Shown here: positions 1-8,456 of the stretch, piece after piece | Layout of the letters: every line of letters begins with the position of its first letter | Numbering within the stretch: the first letter of the stretch is position 1 | The notes under the pieces: generated by a model | Seen by the model: the letters and a program-made list of their open reading frames with translations, nothing else | The model's database searches: none | Told to the model about the DNA's origin: nothing | Made by a program: the position numbers and the translations under genes | Origin: an uncultured Verrucomicrobiota bacterium | GTDB taxonomy: Bacteria; Verrucomicrobiota; Verrucomicrobiia; Limisphaerales; UBA1319 | DNA: 40,364 bases | Reading direction: 5' to 3' | Assembly: GCA_903845125.1 (NCBI GenBank) | Contig: CAIMWS010000435.1 | Span: forward strand, 1 to 40,364

Positions 1-1864
1 CCGGCACCCGGATGGCGATCTCCGCTAAAAATTCCGAGCGGTCAAACAGCAGCACCATCAGATCGAATAACGACGGATTTCCCGCCCACATTTCAAACAG
101 CGTGGACCGTGCCCCGTAGGCTTGTATAAAGCTGTCCAACCGTGCCAGGACACGGTCCGGATCCGAAAGCCGCGCGGCATTTTCGGCGGCTGCTCCGGCT
201 GGGCCGCCCGGAACCGGCGCCGGAGCAGCCTCGGTTTTTCGCGGGCATTTCCGCAGCAGCCGTGCCACCAAGTCCTTGGCCAGTTCCACCGTACGGGAGG
301 ACACATGCACATAACCCGGGCCGTGGACAAAGGTTTCCAACAGGCGAAAGGCTTTATCGGAATCGCGGAAGCCATGCCCAGCCAGCAAGGCCAGCCATTC
401 CGCTTTAGCTCCCTGGAACTGGGCCGGCAATCCCTGCCCGGTGGGGGCTGCCTCCGTGTTCAGCAGTTTTTCGAATATGCGCCTGACCGTTTGCCGGTGG
501 CTGGCCATCTGCTCCTCAAAAGCCTCCAGCCCCGAGTATCCCATCAGTGCGGCCAGGCGCATCCGCGCCTTTTTATCGACCGGCAACAAATGCGTCTGCA
601 GGTTGGCCTCCATTTGCAGCCGATGTTCCACATCCCGCAGAAACCGGTAGGCCTCACCCAGGACGTTGGCTTCTCCCGCTTGCAGCAGACGGTATTCCAC
701 CAATTTTTCGAGCACCGGCAAGGTTTTGGGAATCTGCAGGAATGGCATCCGCCCGGCGTGCAAGAGCTGCAAGGTCTGCACCACAAATTCAATTTCCCGG
801 ATGCCGCCGCGCCCCAATTTGACGTTCCGGTCCAGTTCGTCGCCTTTCAGCAGTTCGGTTTCAATCCGCTGTTTCATGGCGGCCACTTCGCCGACCGTGC
901 GCTCCCCATGGGACCGGGCAAAACGGAAAGGCTGCACCATTTCGATGAATTCGCCGGCCAGCACAGAACTCCCTGCCACTCCGCGCGCCTTGATGAGCAT
1001 CATCCGCTCCCAGGTTTGGCCCCACTGCGCGTAATAATTTTCGTAGCTGCCCAGGGAGCGGGCCAACGGACCGGCCGGCCCTTCCGGACGCAGCCGCAAA
1101 TCGATGCGGAACAAAATCCCCTGCGGGGTCGCCCGCCCCACCTCCGCCACAAAAGCCTCGGCCAGGCGGATAAAATACTGGTGGTTGGTGATGACCTGGC
1201 CACCCGGGGTTTTGCCCGTTGGCGGCGTGCGGAATACTGAGCCCTCATCGCTATAGGCAAAAACCACGTCCACATCCGAACTGTAATTCAACTCCTGTCC
1301 CCCCAGTTTCCCGAGGCCAATCACCGAGAACGAGGTCCGCACCCAGGCGCCGTCGGTATCCTGGTGGTAAGGTAACCCATAGCGATCCTCCAACTGCCGG
1401 CTGGTGATCCGCCAAACCGTTTCCAGGCAAACATCCGCCAGGTTGGAAATTTCCAGGGTGATGTTTTCCACCACCGCCAAACGCCCCAGGTCGCGCGCCG
1501 CGATCCGCAGCATCTCCCGCTGACGAAACTCCCTCAGCCACGCCAGCGCTGCGCCATAATCTTTGACCGCCAGCCAGGGCTGAATGGCCTGTTCGATTTC
1601 CCTCAGCAAACCCTGTTTCTGCCGCGCATGCTTTAAGTTCTCCAGATCCCAACGCTCTGAATCCAGCCAATCCGGGTGGCCGGGCAGCAGATCGCTCATC
1701 GCTTGGGATCCACTGAACAAGGCCGCCAGCACCGCCGCTTGTTCAGCGGTGGCCCGGGCCAAAAAATCCCCCGCGCCTGAAGACTGAAGTTTTTCCAGGT
1801 GCTTCTGAACCCGCTCCGGATCGGCGCTATTCTTGATGGCCTTCTGCCACACGGTTTGTCGCAT
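1..1864 (-). CDS. glnE: Bifunctional glutamine synthetase adenylyltransferase/adenylyl-removing enzyme (partial)
   Basis: This minus-strand frame stays open from about 1864 to the window edge, so the C-terminal third is missing (about 621 residues visible; the family is about 950). GlnE attaches and removes AMP on glutamine synthetase in response to nitrogen status, in the cytoplasm. The call rests on the nucleotidyltransferase signature near residue 185, GLGKLGGQELNYSSDVDVVF, followed by LRPEGPAGPL and the helical segment RGGIREIEFVVQ. These mark the N-terminal adenylyl-removing domain. The visible end (GNPSLFDLMVLLFDRS) fits the linker before the second catalytic domain. I chose the ATG at 1864; a TTG at 1870 lies nearer the AGGAGG about 20 nt upstream of the ATG, so the exact start is uncertain. 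It is divergent from the fadL operon. Nothing looks damaged. Confidence 0.93.
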   Translation of the reverse strand, partial: MRQTVWQKAIKNSADPERVQKHLEKLQSSGAGDFLARATAEQAAVLAALFSGSQAMSDLLPGHPDWLDSERWDLENLKHARQKQGLLREIEQAIQPWLAVKDYGAALAWLREFRQREMLRIAARDLGRLAVVENITLEISNLADVCLETVWRITSRQLEDRYGLPYHQDTDGAWVRTSFSVIGLGKLGGQELNYSSDVDVVFAYSDEGSVFRTPPTGKTPGGQVITNHQYFIRLAEAFVAEVGRATPQGILFRIDLRLRPEGPAGPLARSLGSYENYYAQWGQTWERMMLIKARGVAGSSVLAGEFIEMVQPFRFARSHGERTVGEVAAMKQRIETELLKGDELDRNVKLGRGGIREIEFVVQTLQLLHAGRMPFLQIPKTLPVLEKLVEYRLLQAGEANVLGEAYRFLRDVEHRLQMEANLQTHLLPVDKKARMRLAALMGYSGLEAFEEQMASHRQTVRRIFEKLLNTEAAPTGQGLPAQFQGAKAEWLALLAGHGFRDSDKAFRLLETFVHGPGYVHVSSRTVELAKDLVARLLRKCPRKTEAAPAPVPGGPAGAAAENAARLSDPDRVLARLDSFIQAYGARSTLFEMWAGNPSLFDLMVLLFDRSEFLAEIAIRVP

Positions 1865-2009
1865 GGCCAATAGATGGCCTTGTTCCTCCTTGACTGCAAG
1901 CCAACTTTTACCGTTTTGGAATCGCTCTCCCCTCAACCGCCGGCACTTGTCTTTGAAATCAACCGGCCCATCCGCGCGCCTGGCAATGGTGATTCTCGCA
2001 CCGTGTTTG

Positions 2010-2038
2010 TAATTATTTCTCGGAGGCTTCTTTAGTAA
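2010..2038 (-). promoter_or_regulatory. Candidate sigma70-type promoter for glnE
   Basis: On the minus strand TTACTA and TAATTA are separated by 17 nt, about 150 nt upstream of the glnE start, in an AT-rich patch of otherwise GC-rich DNA. This is a by-eye match only. Confidence 0.3.
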
Positions 2039-2186
2039 TTCTCCACCTCCAATCGGTTGTGGCCTTTTCCTGCCAACCGCTCAGCACCCCCAACGGCTTG
2101 TGGTGAACCGGGTCACTGGCATCGGTTTTCGCCAGCCGCGTCACGGTTGAATTTTCAAAATACCTTTATACTGCGACAAAATTTAC

Positions 2187-2216
2187 TTGCAAGAAGCTGT
2201 TTCTTGAAGTTAATAT
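2187..2216 (+). promoter_or_regulatory. Candidate promoter of the fadL-kinase-ketosynthase operon
   Basis: TTGCAA (2187-2192) and TAATAT (2211-2216) are separated by 18 nt in the most AT-rich part of the intergenic region. If used, the leader before fadL would be nearly 290 nt. The spacer contains a perfect inverted repeat, listed separately. Confidence 0.35.
2190..2206. promoter_or_regulatory. Inverted repeat inside the candidate promoter (possible operator)
   Basis: CAAGAA (2190-2195) and TTCTTG (2201-2206) form a perfect 6-bp dyad with a 5-nt centre. It lies between the putative -35 and -10 boxes, the usual place for a repressor site. The short arms mean chance cannot be excluded. Confidence 0.3.
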
Positions 2217-2319
2217 TTCACTCAGCCTGGGGTTCATGGAGCATTGACGGTGCCGCCTGATCGCAGTAACGCGGGACCGAGGAGGGATTCGGCGAAATAT
2301 TATCGGACTGGGGTGGCAA

Positions 2320-2513
2320 CAATGCCTGGCAGCAAAACCATGGTCCATATGGCGGAGTTGTGCCGGCGGATTCAGCGCGCTGGATTGCGGCATCAGATTC
2401 CCGATGGCCTGCTGAAAATTCAGGCTTGTTCAGCCATTGTATACAAAGGGAATCCGGCGAAGGCCAAAATTGGATATGCGCTGGACAGCCTTGCATTTAA
2501 CCGAAGTAAATGA
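2320..2513 (+). CDS. Doubtful small ORF directly upstream of fadL
   Basis: A plus-strand frame, open from 2244, can start at the ATG near 2320 after a GGGGTGG stretch. It stops at 2511-2513, so its TGA overlaps the fadL ATG as ATGA, the same junction seen at two later genes of the operon. The product of about 63 residues is basic and contains MAELCRRIQRAG and KIQACSAIVYKG. It matches no family I know and has no signal peptide. It could be a leader peptide or simply untranslated leader. The junction is the only positive evidence. Confidence 0.2.
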
Positions 2514-3709
2514 ATCGCACACTTATGAAACGCGAGCGATCTTCGAGCATCCCTCTGGCATGCCTGGGCATGGCTGTGGCGCATTTTCCCGCCACCGCTC
2601 TTGGCCTGGGCATTCGTGTGCCGGATCTCGACGCCCACGCTGTGGCTCGTGGCAACGCGTTCGTCGCCACCGCTGATAATCCTTCCGCCATTTATTACAA
2701 CCCCGCCGGTATTTGCCAGATCGAGGGGTTCGAGGCTCGTTTCGACACTTTTAATGTTTCGCTTTCCAGCACCTACACCGCGCCCAATGGGCGCCAGAGC
2801 GAAACTTTTTCGGAAATCTATACCTTGCCGCAGTTTTACTCGGTCCTCTCCCCCACCAACTCCCACTGGTCCTTCGGCATGGGCATGTATACGCCGTACG
2901 GCTTGGGTCTCGATTGGGGATCCAACACCCGTTTCAGCCCCGTCACCACCCGCAGCCGGATGATGTATCTCACCGCCAATCCGGTGGTTGGTTACGAAAT
3001 CTCCCCTCACCTATCGTTCGCCGCTGGCCCCACCCTGAGTTACGCTAAAACGGATTTGGAGCGGAGCGTGGGCATCACCCGCTTCTTGGGCGATGGCTTG
3101 GGTGCCAGTTTCAATGTGGGCGGACTATGGAAAATCACGGAGCAGCACTCTTTTGGCGTCACGTACCGGGGCCCCGCGTCGATCGACTTCGAAGGTTACA
3201 CCACCTTGTCCGCCCCTCCCTACTCCCAAACCGCCAGCGCGCAGTTTGACTTTCCCCAGCAGTTAGTGGCCGGTTATTCCTTCCGCCCCACTCCGGACTG
3301 GAACTTCGAATTTGATGTAGATTGGACCGACTGGAACAGCCTCGACACCGTATGGTTGAAGCAACCGATCCAGAATATCCCCATGTTTTTTGACTGGAAT
3401 TCCAGCTTCATGTTTGAATGGGGCGTCACGCGGAATCTTCCCCGGCATTTTTCCGCCAGCGCCGGCTACATTTACAGCCAGAATTCCGTGCCAGCCTCGC
3501 GGTTCAATCCTTCCATTCCTGATTCCGACCGGCATGTTTTTAGTGTGGGGGTGGGGCAGAAATACACGCGCTGGGAGTGGGACGTGGCCTACCAGGCCGC
3601 ATACGGGCCGACCCGGGAAATTTCCGGCTCCGTTTACACCCCATTAGTGGATGGAAAATACGAATTCATGAGCCATGCCATATCCGTCGCCTTCAACTTC
3701 ACTTTCTGA
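2510..3709 (+). CDS. FadL/OmpP1-family outer-membrane channel
   Basis: The 399-residue product resembles the FadL/OmpP1/TodX family, outer-membrane barrels that let long-chain fatty acids or other hydrophobic molecules diffuse inward. A hydrophobic N-terminal stretch ends near ALGLGIRV. It is followed by the family hallmark ARGNAFVATADNPSAIYYNP around residues 45-65, the NPAG hatch segment. The rest alternates aromatic and polar residues as beta-barrel strands do, with repeated YRGPASIDFEG-type turns, and ends in FNFTF with a terminal Phe as outer-membrane proteins usually do. The ATG at 2525 (MKRERSS) is an alternative start; no strong ribosome site is seen at either. It is the first clear gene of a five-gene operon, and its 3' end overlaps the next gene by 35 nt. 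The substrate cannot be read from sequence. Confidence 0.88.
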   Translation: MNRTLMKRERSSSIPLACLGMAVAHFPATALGLGIRVPDLDAHAVARGNAFVATADNPSAIYYNPAGICQIEGFEARFDTFNVSLSSTYTAPNGRQSETFSEIYTLPQFYSVLSPTNSHWSFGMGMYTPYGLGLDWGSNTRFSPVTTRSRMMYLTANPVVGYEISPHLSFAAGPTLSYAKTDLERSVGITRFLGDGLGASFNVGGLWKITEQHSFGVTYRGPASIDFEGYTTLSAPPYSQTASAQFDFPQQLVAGYSFRPTPDWNFEFDVDWTDWNSLDTVWLKQPIQNIPMFFDWNSSFMFEWGVTRNLPRHFSASAGYIYSQNSVPASRFNPSIPDSDRHVFSVGVGQKYTRWEWDVAYQAAYGPTREISGSVYTPLVDGKYEFMSHAISVAFNFTF

Positions 3710-4997
3710 GGCAACCGCCGAAAACCATCGCCCCGATTCAGGCCGGATTTTGCTGATTGTGGACGATGAGGAAGGCCCCCGCAAATCCTTGCGGATGGTC
3801 TTCAAAGGGGATTACCAGGTGCTCCTGGCCGCGGGCGGCCGGGAAGCTCTTGAACTGGCCCGCAACCATCACATCGACGCGGCGGTGCTGGATATTTGCA
3901 TGCCTGAGGTATCCGGCCTGGAGGTGCTGGAACACCTCAAGGATCTGGATCCGGCGATCGAAGTGGTCATGCTGACCGCCTATGAAACCCTCGAAACCAC
4001 CCGCCAGTCGCTGCGTTTTGGCGCCTGCGATTATTTGAACAAACCTTTTGATATCCCAGCCATCCAGGCCGCCGTGCAGCGCGCCATGCGACGCCGGGGC
4101 CTGTCGGATGAAATCCGCAGCAACAACCAGATTTTGAACCGGCTCAAGAGCGAGCTACAGGAACAGCAAAACCTGCAGGAGCAGTTGCGTTCGCGGGGCG
4201 AGATTTTTGCCAGCATCCTGCACGACATGAACAGCCCGCTGACCTGCATCATTGCTTATATCGAAGATTTGCAGGACAAAATCTCCGTTACCCGCGCTCT
4301 CGAAGGCGAAGCCCTGGCGAGCGTGAAGGATGAACTGGCCATCCTGAATCAACAGATCGTGCACTGCACCGAGATCTCCCGCCGCTACATGCGCCTGCTC
4401 AATGAGCAACCCAGCGAAAACCCCTCCGTTTCCGCCAATCACATCATCAAGGATCTGCGTCATTTGCTCCGGATTCACCCCCTGGCCAAAGGTCACGAAG
4501 TGCGGGTGGAGATGCTTGCCTCCGATGTCCTGGTTCATATCCACGGCACCGAATTATTCCAGATCCTGATGAATCTCTCCAACAACGCCCTCCAATGTTC
4601 CGAGCGGCCGCATCAGGTTATTGTCCGGAGCCAGGTGCTGAACGTCCCTTTGGATCTCGAGCAATTTGCCGATGGTCCCGGCCATGTTTTCATCAATGGC
4701 CAGGGTCTGAGGAACCGGGCGCCGCTCGTGGCGTTTTCGGTCTCCGATAACGGCCCGGGAATCCCGCACGAGATCCTCCCCAAAATTTTCAATCCCTTTT
4801 TCTCGACGAAAAAACCGGGCAAAGGAACCGGCTTGGGATTATCCATTATTGCCCGCTTGGTCAAGGGATCCTTCGGTGCCGCCCACGCCCAAAGCCATCC
4901 CGGCGAGGGCGCCCGATTCACCATTTTTTTGCCGGCCTCCATTCCCTACTCCAGCCCCGGCGGCGGTCGTTCCGCCCCTTTATCCGCATCCTGGTGA
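3675..4997 (+). CDS. Receiver-histidine kinase protein (REC-HisKA-HATPase)
   Basis: This 440-residue cytoplasmic protein has an N-terminal receiver and a C-terminal kinase, the reverse of usual hybrid kinases. The receiver (about 24-140) is complete: acidic pocket D30/D31, phosphoacceptor D73 in VLDICMP, T101 and K123 in NKPF. A Gln/Leu-rich coiled coil (about 145-175) leads to the HisKA helix with H183 in LHDMNSPLT. The ATPase domain shows N box NLSNNALQCS, G1 DNGPGIP, and F/G2 boxes FNPFFSTKKPGKGTGLGLSI. There is no transmembrane segment and no DNA-binding domain. The start lies 35 nt inside fadL, which implies coupled translation. It has the only intact receiver in the operon, so the two downstream kinases may signal through it; that is inference. 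Confidence 0.92.
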   Translation: MPYPSPSTSLSEATAENHRPDSGRILLIVDDEEGPRKSLRMVFKGDYQVLLAAGGREALELARNHHIDAAVLDICMPEVSGLEVLEHLKDLDPAIEVVMLTAYETLETTRQSLRFGACDYLNKPFDIPAIQAAVQRAMRRRGLSDEIRSNNQILNRLKSELQEQQNLQEQLRSRGEIFASILHDMNSPLTCIIAYIEDLQDKISVTRALEGEALASVKDELAILNQQIVHCTEISRRYMRLLNEQPSENPSVSANHIIKDLRHLLRIHPLAKGHEVRVEMLASDVLVHIHGTELFQILMNLSNNALQCSERPHQVIVRSQVLNVPLDLEQFADGPGHVFINGQGLRNRAPLVAFSVSDNGPGIPHEILPKIFNPFFSTKKPGKGTGLGLSIIARLVKGSFGAAHAQSHPGEGARFTIFLPASIPYSSPGGGRSAPLSASW

Positions 4998-5019
4998 CGC
5001 ACAATGGCATGGAGTGGCC

Positions 5020-6297
5020 ATGGGGATAAGCATGAATGGCGGATTCCAACGGCGTGTCGTTGTCAGCGGCCTGGGTGTGATCTCCCCCAGCGGCCTGAAC
5101 CTCCGCGAATTTTGGGATGCCGTCCGCGGCGGGCACTGCCCGTTCCGGAAAGTCACCCGGTTCAAAGCCGGGGATCTGCCGGCCCGGATCGCGGCGGAAA
5201 TCCAGGGATTCAATCCCGGATCCTACCTGGAACATAAAAAGATCAAGCGCTTCGGGCTGGCCATTCAATACGCCATCGCCGCCGCCAAGGAGGCCGTGCG
5301 CGACGCGGGCATCCAGTTGGACCAGGTGGATGCGGACCGTTTGGGCGTGGTGGAGGCCACTTCCCTCGGCGGCATCGACAACACCTTGAAAGGGCACCTG
5401 GAATTCCTCGATGGCGGCTACCGGGCCATCAATCCTTACGTCTTTATTAATGCCTATTGCGGCGGCGGCAGTGGGGAACTGGCCTATGAAATCGGCGCCA
5501 AGGGCTTCGCCCTCACTTATTGCAGCGGCAGCGCCTCCGGCAACGATGCCATTGGCCACGCGTTCAAACTCCTCCAGGGCGATGAGGCCGACGTCATCCT
5601 CGTCGGAGGCTCCGAGGCACCCCTGATCGAACCGCTTTGGCACGGCCTGTGCCTGACCAAGGTGATGACCCGTCACAGCGGTGATCCCCGCCACGCCATG
5701 AAGCCCTATGACCGCCAGCGGGATGGCTTCGTATTGGGCGAAGGCGCCGCCTATTTGGTCCTGGAAGAACTGACCCACGCCCTGGCCCGCGGCGCACGGA
5801 TCTATGCGGAAATCCGCGGCCACGGCCGCAGTTGTGAAGCCTACGATTCGGTAACCCCTCATCCCGAAGGGGCGGGTTTATATCGGGCCATGGCCAAAGC
5901 CCTGGGCCAGGCACGCCTGGCCGCCTCGGAAATCGACTACATCAACACCCATGGCACGGCCACCAAGCTCAACGATATCGCCGAAACGGTGGCTATAAAA
6001 AAGGCGTTTGCAAACCACCTCCGCCAGTTGGCCGTCAGTTCCACCAAGCCCGTCACCGGCCACCTGTTGGGAGCCGCGGGAGCCCTTGAAACGGTGATTT
6101 GCGCCCTGGCAATTCACCATCAGGCCATCCCACCCACCATCAATTTATCCGATCCTGACGAAGGCTTTGACCTGGATTACGTCCCCGGCCAATCCCGGCC
6201 TTATCCCATCCGTTTGGCCATGAACTTGAACGTGGGGTTTGGCGGCAAGAATTCCTGCTTGATCCTCGGCCGCTATGATCCGCCGCCCCCGCCATGA
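5020..6297 (+). CDS. FabF-like beta-ketoacyl-ACP synthase with Ser in place of the catalytic Cys
   Basis: The 425-residue protein is full length for a type II ketosynthase. FabF normally condenses malonyl-ACP with an acyl chain held on Cys163. With the start at 5020, numbering runs eight ahead of E. coli FabF throughout: H311 (NTHGTAT) matches His303 and H348 (KPVTGHLLGAAGALE) matches His340. The nucleophile position is S171 in CSGSASGNDAIG, where FabF has STACASG. The only nearby Cys (C168) is three residues upstream, off the elbow. The C-terminal glycine loop reads GFGGKN instead of GFGGTN. Loss of the thiol should cripple transacylation and condensation, so the protein may bind or decarboxylate acyl-ACP, act as a partner subunit, or sense lipid. 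ATG 5020 follows GGAG; ATG 5032 is an alternative. Its stop overlaps the next start as ATGA. Confidence 0.9.
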   Translation: MGISMNGGFQRRVVVSGLGVISPSGLNLREFWDAVRGGHCPFRKVTRFKAGDLPARIAAEIQGFNPGSYLEHKKIKRFGLAIQYAIAAAKEAVRDAGIQLDQVDADRLGVVEATSLGGIDNTLKGHLEFLDGGYRAINPYVFINAYCGGGSGELAYEIGAKGFALTYCSGSASGNDAIGHAFKLLQGDEADVILVGGSEAPLIEPLWHGLCLTKVMTRHSGDPRHAMKPYDRQRDGFVLGEGAAYLVLEELTHALARGARIYAEIRGHGRSCEAYDSVTPHPEGAGLYRAMAKALGQARLAASEIDYINTHGTATKLNDIAETVAIKKAFANHLRQLAVSSTKPVTGHLLGAAGALETVICALAIHHQAIPPTINLSDPDEGFDLDYVPGQSRPYPIRLAMNLNVGFGGKNSCLILGRYDPPPPP

Positions 6298-8456
6298 CCT
6301 TTTATGAAATAAATGCTCTTTCCGCCGCACTTTTCCACCTGGTGCTCACCCTTTTCGTCCTGAGCCGGGATTTGCGCTCGGAAGTCAACCGGGCCTATTT
6401 ATTGTGGGGCGGATCCCTGACCGTATGGAACCTCGCCACCTTCTTCAAATTTAGCGCCCAAACCCCCCAGGAATCCTTGTTTTGGCTCAAGATACTGCAC
6501 CTGGGGGTGGTTTTTTTGCCGGTCAGCGTGGTGCTGCTGGCGGTCTTGATCGCCCGCCTTCCCAAACCCCGTTTCTTATCGGCTTTGTGGGTGATCCACC
6601 TGGGCCTGGCCGCCAGCATTTTCACCCCGCTTTATATCAAGGGGTTCCGCCCCACGGAATTCGGCCCGGTGGTGGTGGGTGGTCCGGCGGTCAAATTTTA
6701 CATCCTGCTGAATATGTTCTCCACCCTTTACACCTTGCGCATGCTCCATATGCAGCAGCGGATCCTCCCCCCGATGCATCGCACCCGCTTGCGCGCTTTC
6801 ATGCTCGGCATTGCCATCCTGTTCGCCTGCGGCTTGCATGACCTTCTGCTGGTGCTGGGAGTGGAGAACTACCCGGGCACCCACATCCCTTGTTACCCTT
6901 TGGGCAACCTGGCTGCCATTTTCTTCGGGGCGGTGGTGGCCTACAGCGTTTTGCAGCACCAATTGCTGGATATCCACCTGGTCCTGAGCCGGGGTGCGGC
7001 CCAATTGGTACGCATTTTTTTCATGTGCCTCCTGGGCTATTTCGCCCTCTTTTTCTGCCAGCAGATCGCCCCGGCCGGCCAGGCTTTTTCCTCCTTCGCC
7101 TTTTATTCCTCCATCGCTGTGCTGTTTCTGACCGCCTACCTGACCGCCATTTATTTCCCCCGCTTTTTTGGCACTGGTGATGAATTTTGGGAGCGGACCC
7201 TCCTGCGCGACCACTTTGAATACCACGACAAAATCCAGGCTTTTATCCAGGATATATTCTCCTATTCCGATTTGGACACCCTCCTGCGCGACCTGCGCGA
7301 CCTGCTGGTCAAGACCATGGGTGTGAGCCGTTATTATATCATCCAATTCGATGAAAACCACCAGCAGTTTGCCATCCTCCAGGCTCATCCCTCCTCCGAG
7401 GGCGGCCCCCTCGCCGAACTGACCGCTGGCTCGCCCATATTCGAGCTTTTTAAAAGAGGGGAGGCACAATACCTATCCTTTCAATCCACCTACGCCATGC
7501 CCGGTGAAACTTTGCTGGAAAACCACGCCCGCCAGCAACTGCGCCACCTGGAGCCGGAACTTTGCTTTCCCCTGTTCGCCAGCGGCGAGCCTTTTGGTTT
7601 TGTGTTGCTGGGGTCCAAGACCAGCCACGAGCCTTACACCAGCCAGGATGTCCACCTGGTCATCCGCCTGGTCCGGCACCTCGAGTTGGTGATGAACCAA
7701 ATCCGGCTCAAGAATAAGCTGGTCATGGTTGAACAGATGGAACTCCTGGGAGCCATGTCGCGCGGTTTGGCCCACGACTTGAACAACCTGGTCACCCCCA
7801 TCTCCACCTATCTGCAGATGGCCAAGGCCGGGGCCAATCAACAAGAAATAAACGAAGAGTTGCTGCCGGAGGCCTTGCGGAACCTTGATATGATGCGCTC
7901 CTACATCAAGGAATCCCTGTTTTTATCGCGCACCCACCGTTTGTTTGTCCAAGCCTTCGAGTTGCCCCGTTGCATCGCCCACGTCCTGGAAATGCACCGG
8001 CCCGCACTCAAGCGCAAAGGCATCGCGATCACCGTCGATGCCCCCCCGGAAATCCCGGTCGAAATGGACCAGGTGTTGATTCAGCGCTTGCTCGGCAACC
8101 TGCTTTCCAACGCCATCGACGCCACCACCTCACCGTCGACCATTCGCATCCGCGTGCAGGGCTTGGGCCGCGGCATCAATGGCATCGATTGGATCCGCCT
8201 GCAGGTGGTGGACCAGGGCTGCGGCATCAGCCCGGAAAACCTGAAACGTGTGGGCACCCCTTATTTCACCACCAAGGGCCGCAGCGAAAAAAACCAGGGC
8301 ATCGGCCTCGGCCTGGCCATCTGCCGAAAAATTGCCAACCTGCATGGCGGCCATTTTTCCATTGCCAGCGAACTGGACAATGGCACCGTAGTGCAAGTGG
8401 ATCTGCCGGTGCGCCAACCGGCGCCGGTCAAAACGACGGATGCGGTCACCGTATGA
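6294..8456 (+). CDS. Membrane histidine kinase: multi-TM sensor, GAF, HisKA, HATPase
   Basis: The 720-residue product begins with about nine hydrophobic segments in residues 5-285, resembling 7TM-type kinase sensor regions plus two extra helices. A linker (YHDKIQAFIQDIFSYSDLDT) leads to a GAF-like domain at about 325-460. The HisKA helix carries H494 in GLAHDLNNLVTPIS. The ATPase domain has N box GNLLSNAIDATT, G1 VDQGCGIS, F box TPYFTTKG and G2 GIGLGLAICRK, and looks catalytically complete. The membrane-GAF-kinase layout resembles PrsK-type kinases of exopolysaccharide/PEP-CTERM systems, but I cannot assign it to that family. It starts in an ATGA overlap with the ketosynthase and ends in another with the next kinase, so stoichiometric translation is likely. 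The ligand is unknown; the upstream FadL and ketosynthase suggest something lipid-like. Confidence 0.92.
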   Translation: MTFYEINALSAALFHLVLTLFVLSRDLRSEVNRAYLLWGGSLTVWNLATFFKFSAQTPQESLFWLKILHLGVVFLPVSVVLLAVLIARLPKPRFLSALWVIHLGLAASIFTPLYIKGFRPTEFGPVVVGGPAVKFYILLNMFSTLYTLRMLHMQQRILPPMHRTRLRAFMLGIAILFACGLHDLLLVLGVENYPGTHIPCYPLGNLAAIFFGAVVAYSVLQHQLLDIHLVLSRGAAQLVRIFFMCLLGYFALFFCQQIAPAGQAFSSFAFYSSIAVLFLTAYLTAIYFPRFFGTGDEFWERTLLRDHFEYHDKIQAFIQDIFSYSDLDTLLRDLRDLLVKTMGVSRYYIIQFDENHQQFAILQAHPSSEGGPLAELTAGSPIFELFKRGEAQYLSFQSTYAMPGETLLENHARQQLRHLEPELCFPLFASGEPFGFVLLGSKTSHEPYTSQDVHLVIRLVRHLELVMNQIRLKNKLVMVEQMELLGAMSRGLAHDLNNLVTPISTYLQMAKAGANQQEINEELLPEALRNLDMMRSYIKESLFLSRTHRLFVQAFELPRCIAHVLEMHRPALKRKGIAITVDAPPEIPVEMDQVLIQRLLGNLLSNAIDATTSPSTIRIRVQGLGRGINGIDWIRLQVVDQGCGISPENLKRVGTPYFTTKGRSEKNQGIGLGLAICRKIANLHGGHFSIASELDNGTVVQVDLPVRQPAPVKTTDAVTV

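Larger units (their letters stand above)
1865..2509. other. Divergent intergenic region between glnE and the fadL operon
   Basis: These 645 nt separate two divergent transcription units. They hold two AT-rich patches, about 2005-2040 and 2150-2220, which carry the candidate promoters listed separately. I see no RNA gene and no recognisable protein. A short frame ending at 2513 is noted as a doubtful small ORF. Confidence 0.6.

Noticed and set aside
122..1240. Long plus-strand frame of 372 codons opposite glnE
   Set aside because: It lies antisense to the clearly conserved GlnE frame and has no family features; GC-rich codon bias opens antisense frames.
7970..8452. 161-codon N-terminal extension of the third kinase
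   Set aside because: It lies wholly within the preceding kinase gene, while an ATGA junction at 8453 provides a natural start.
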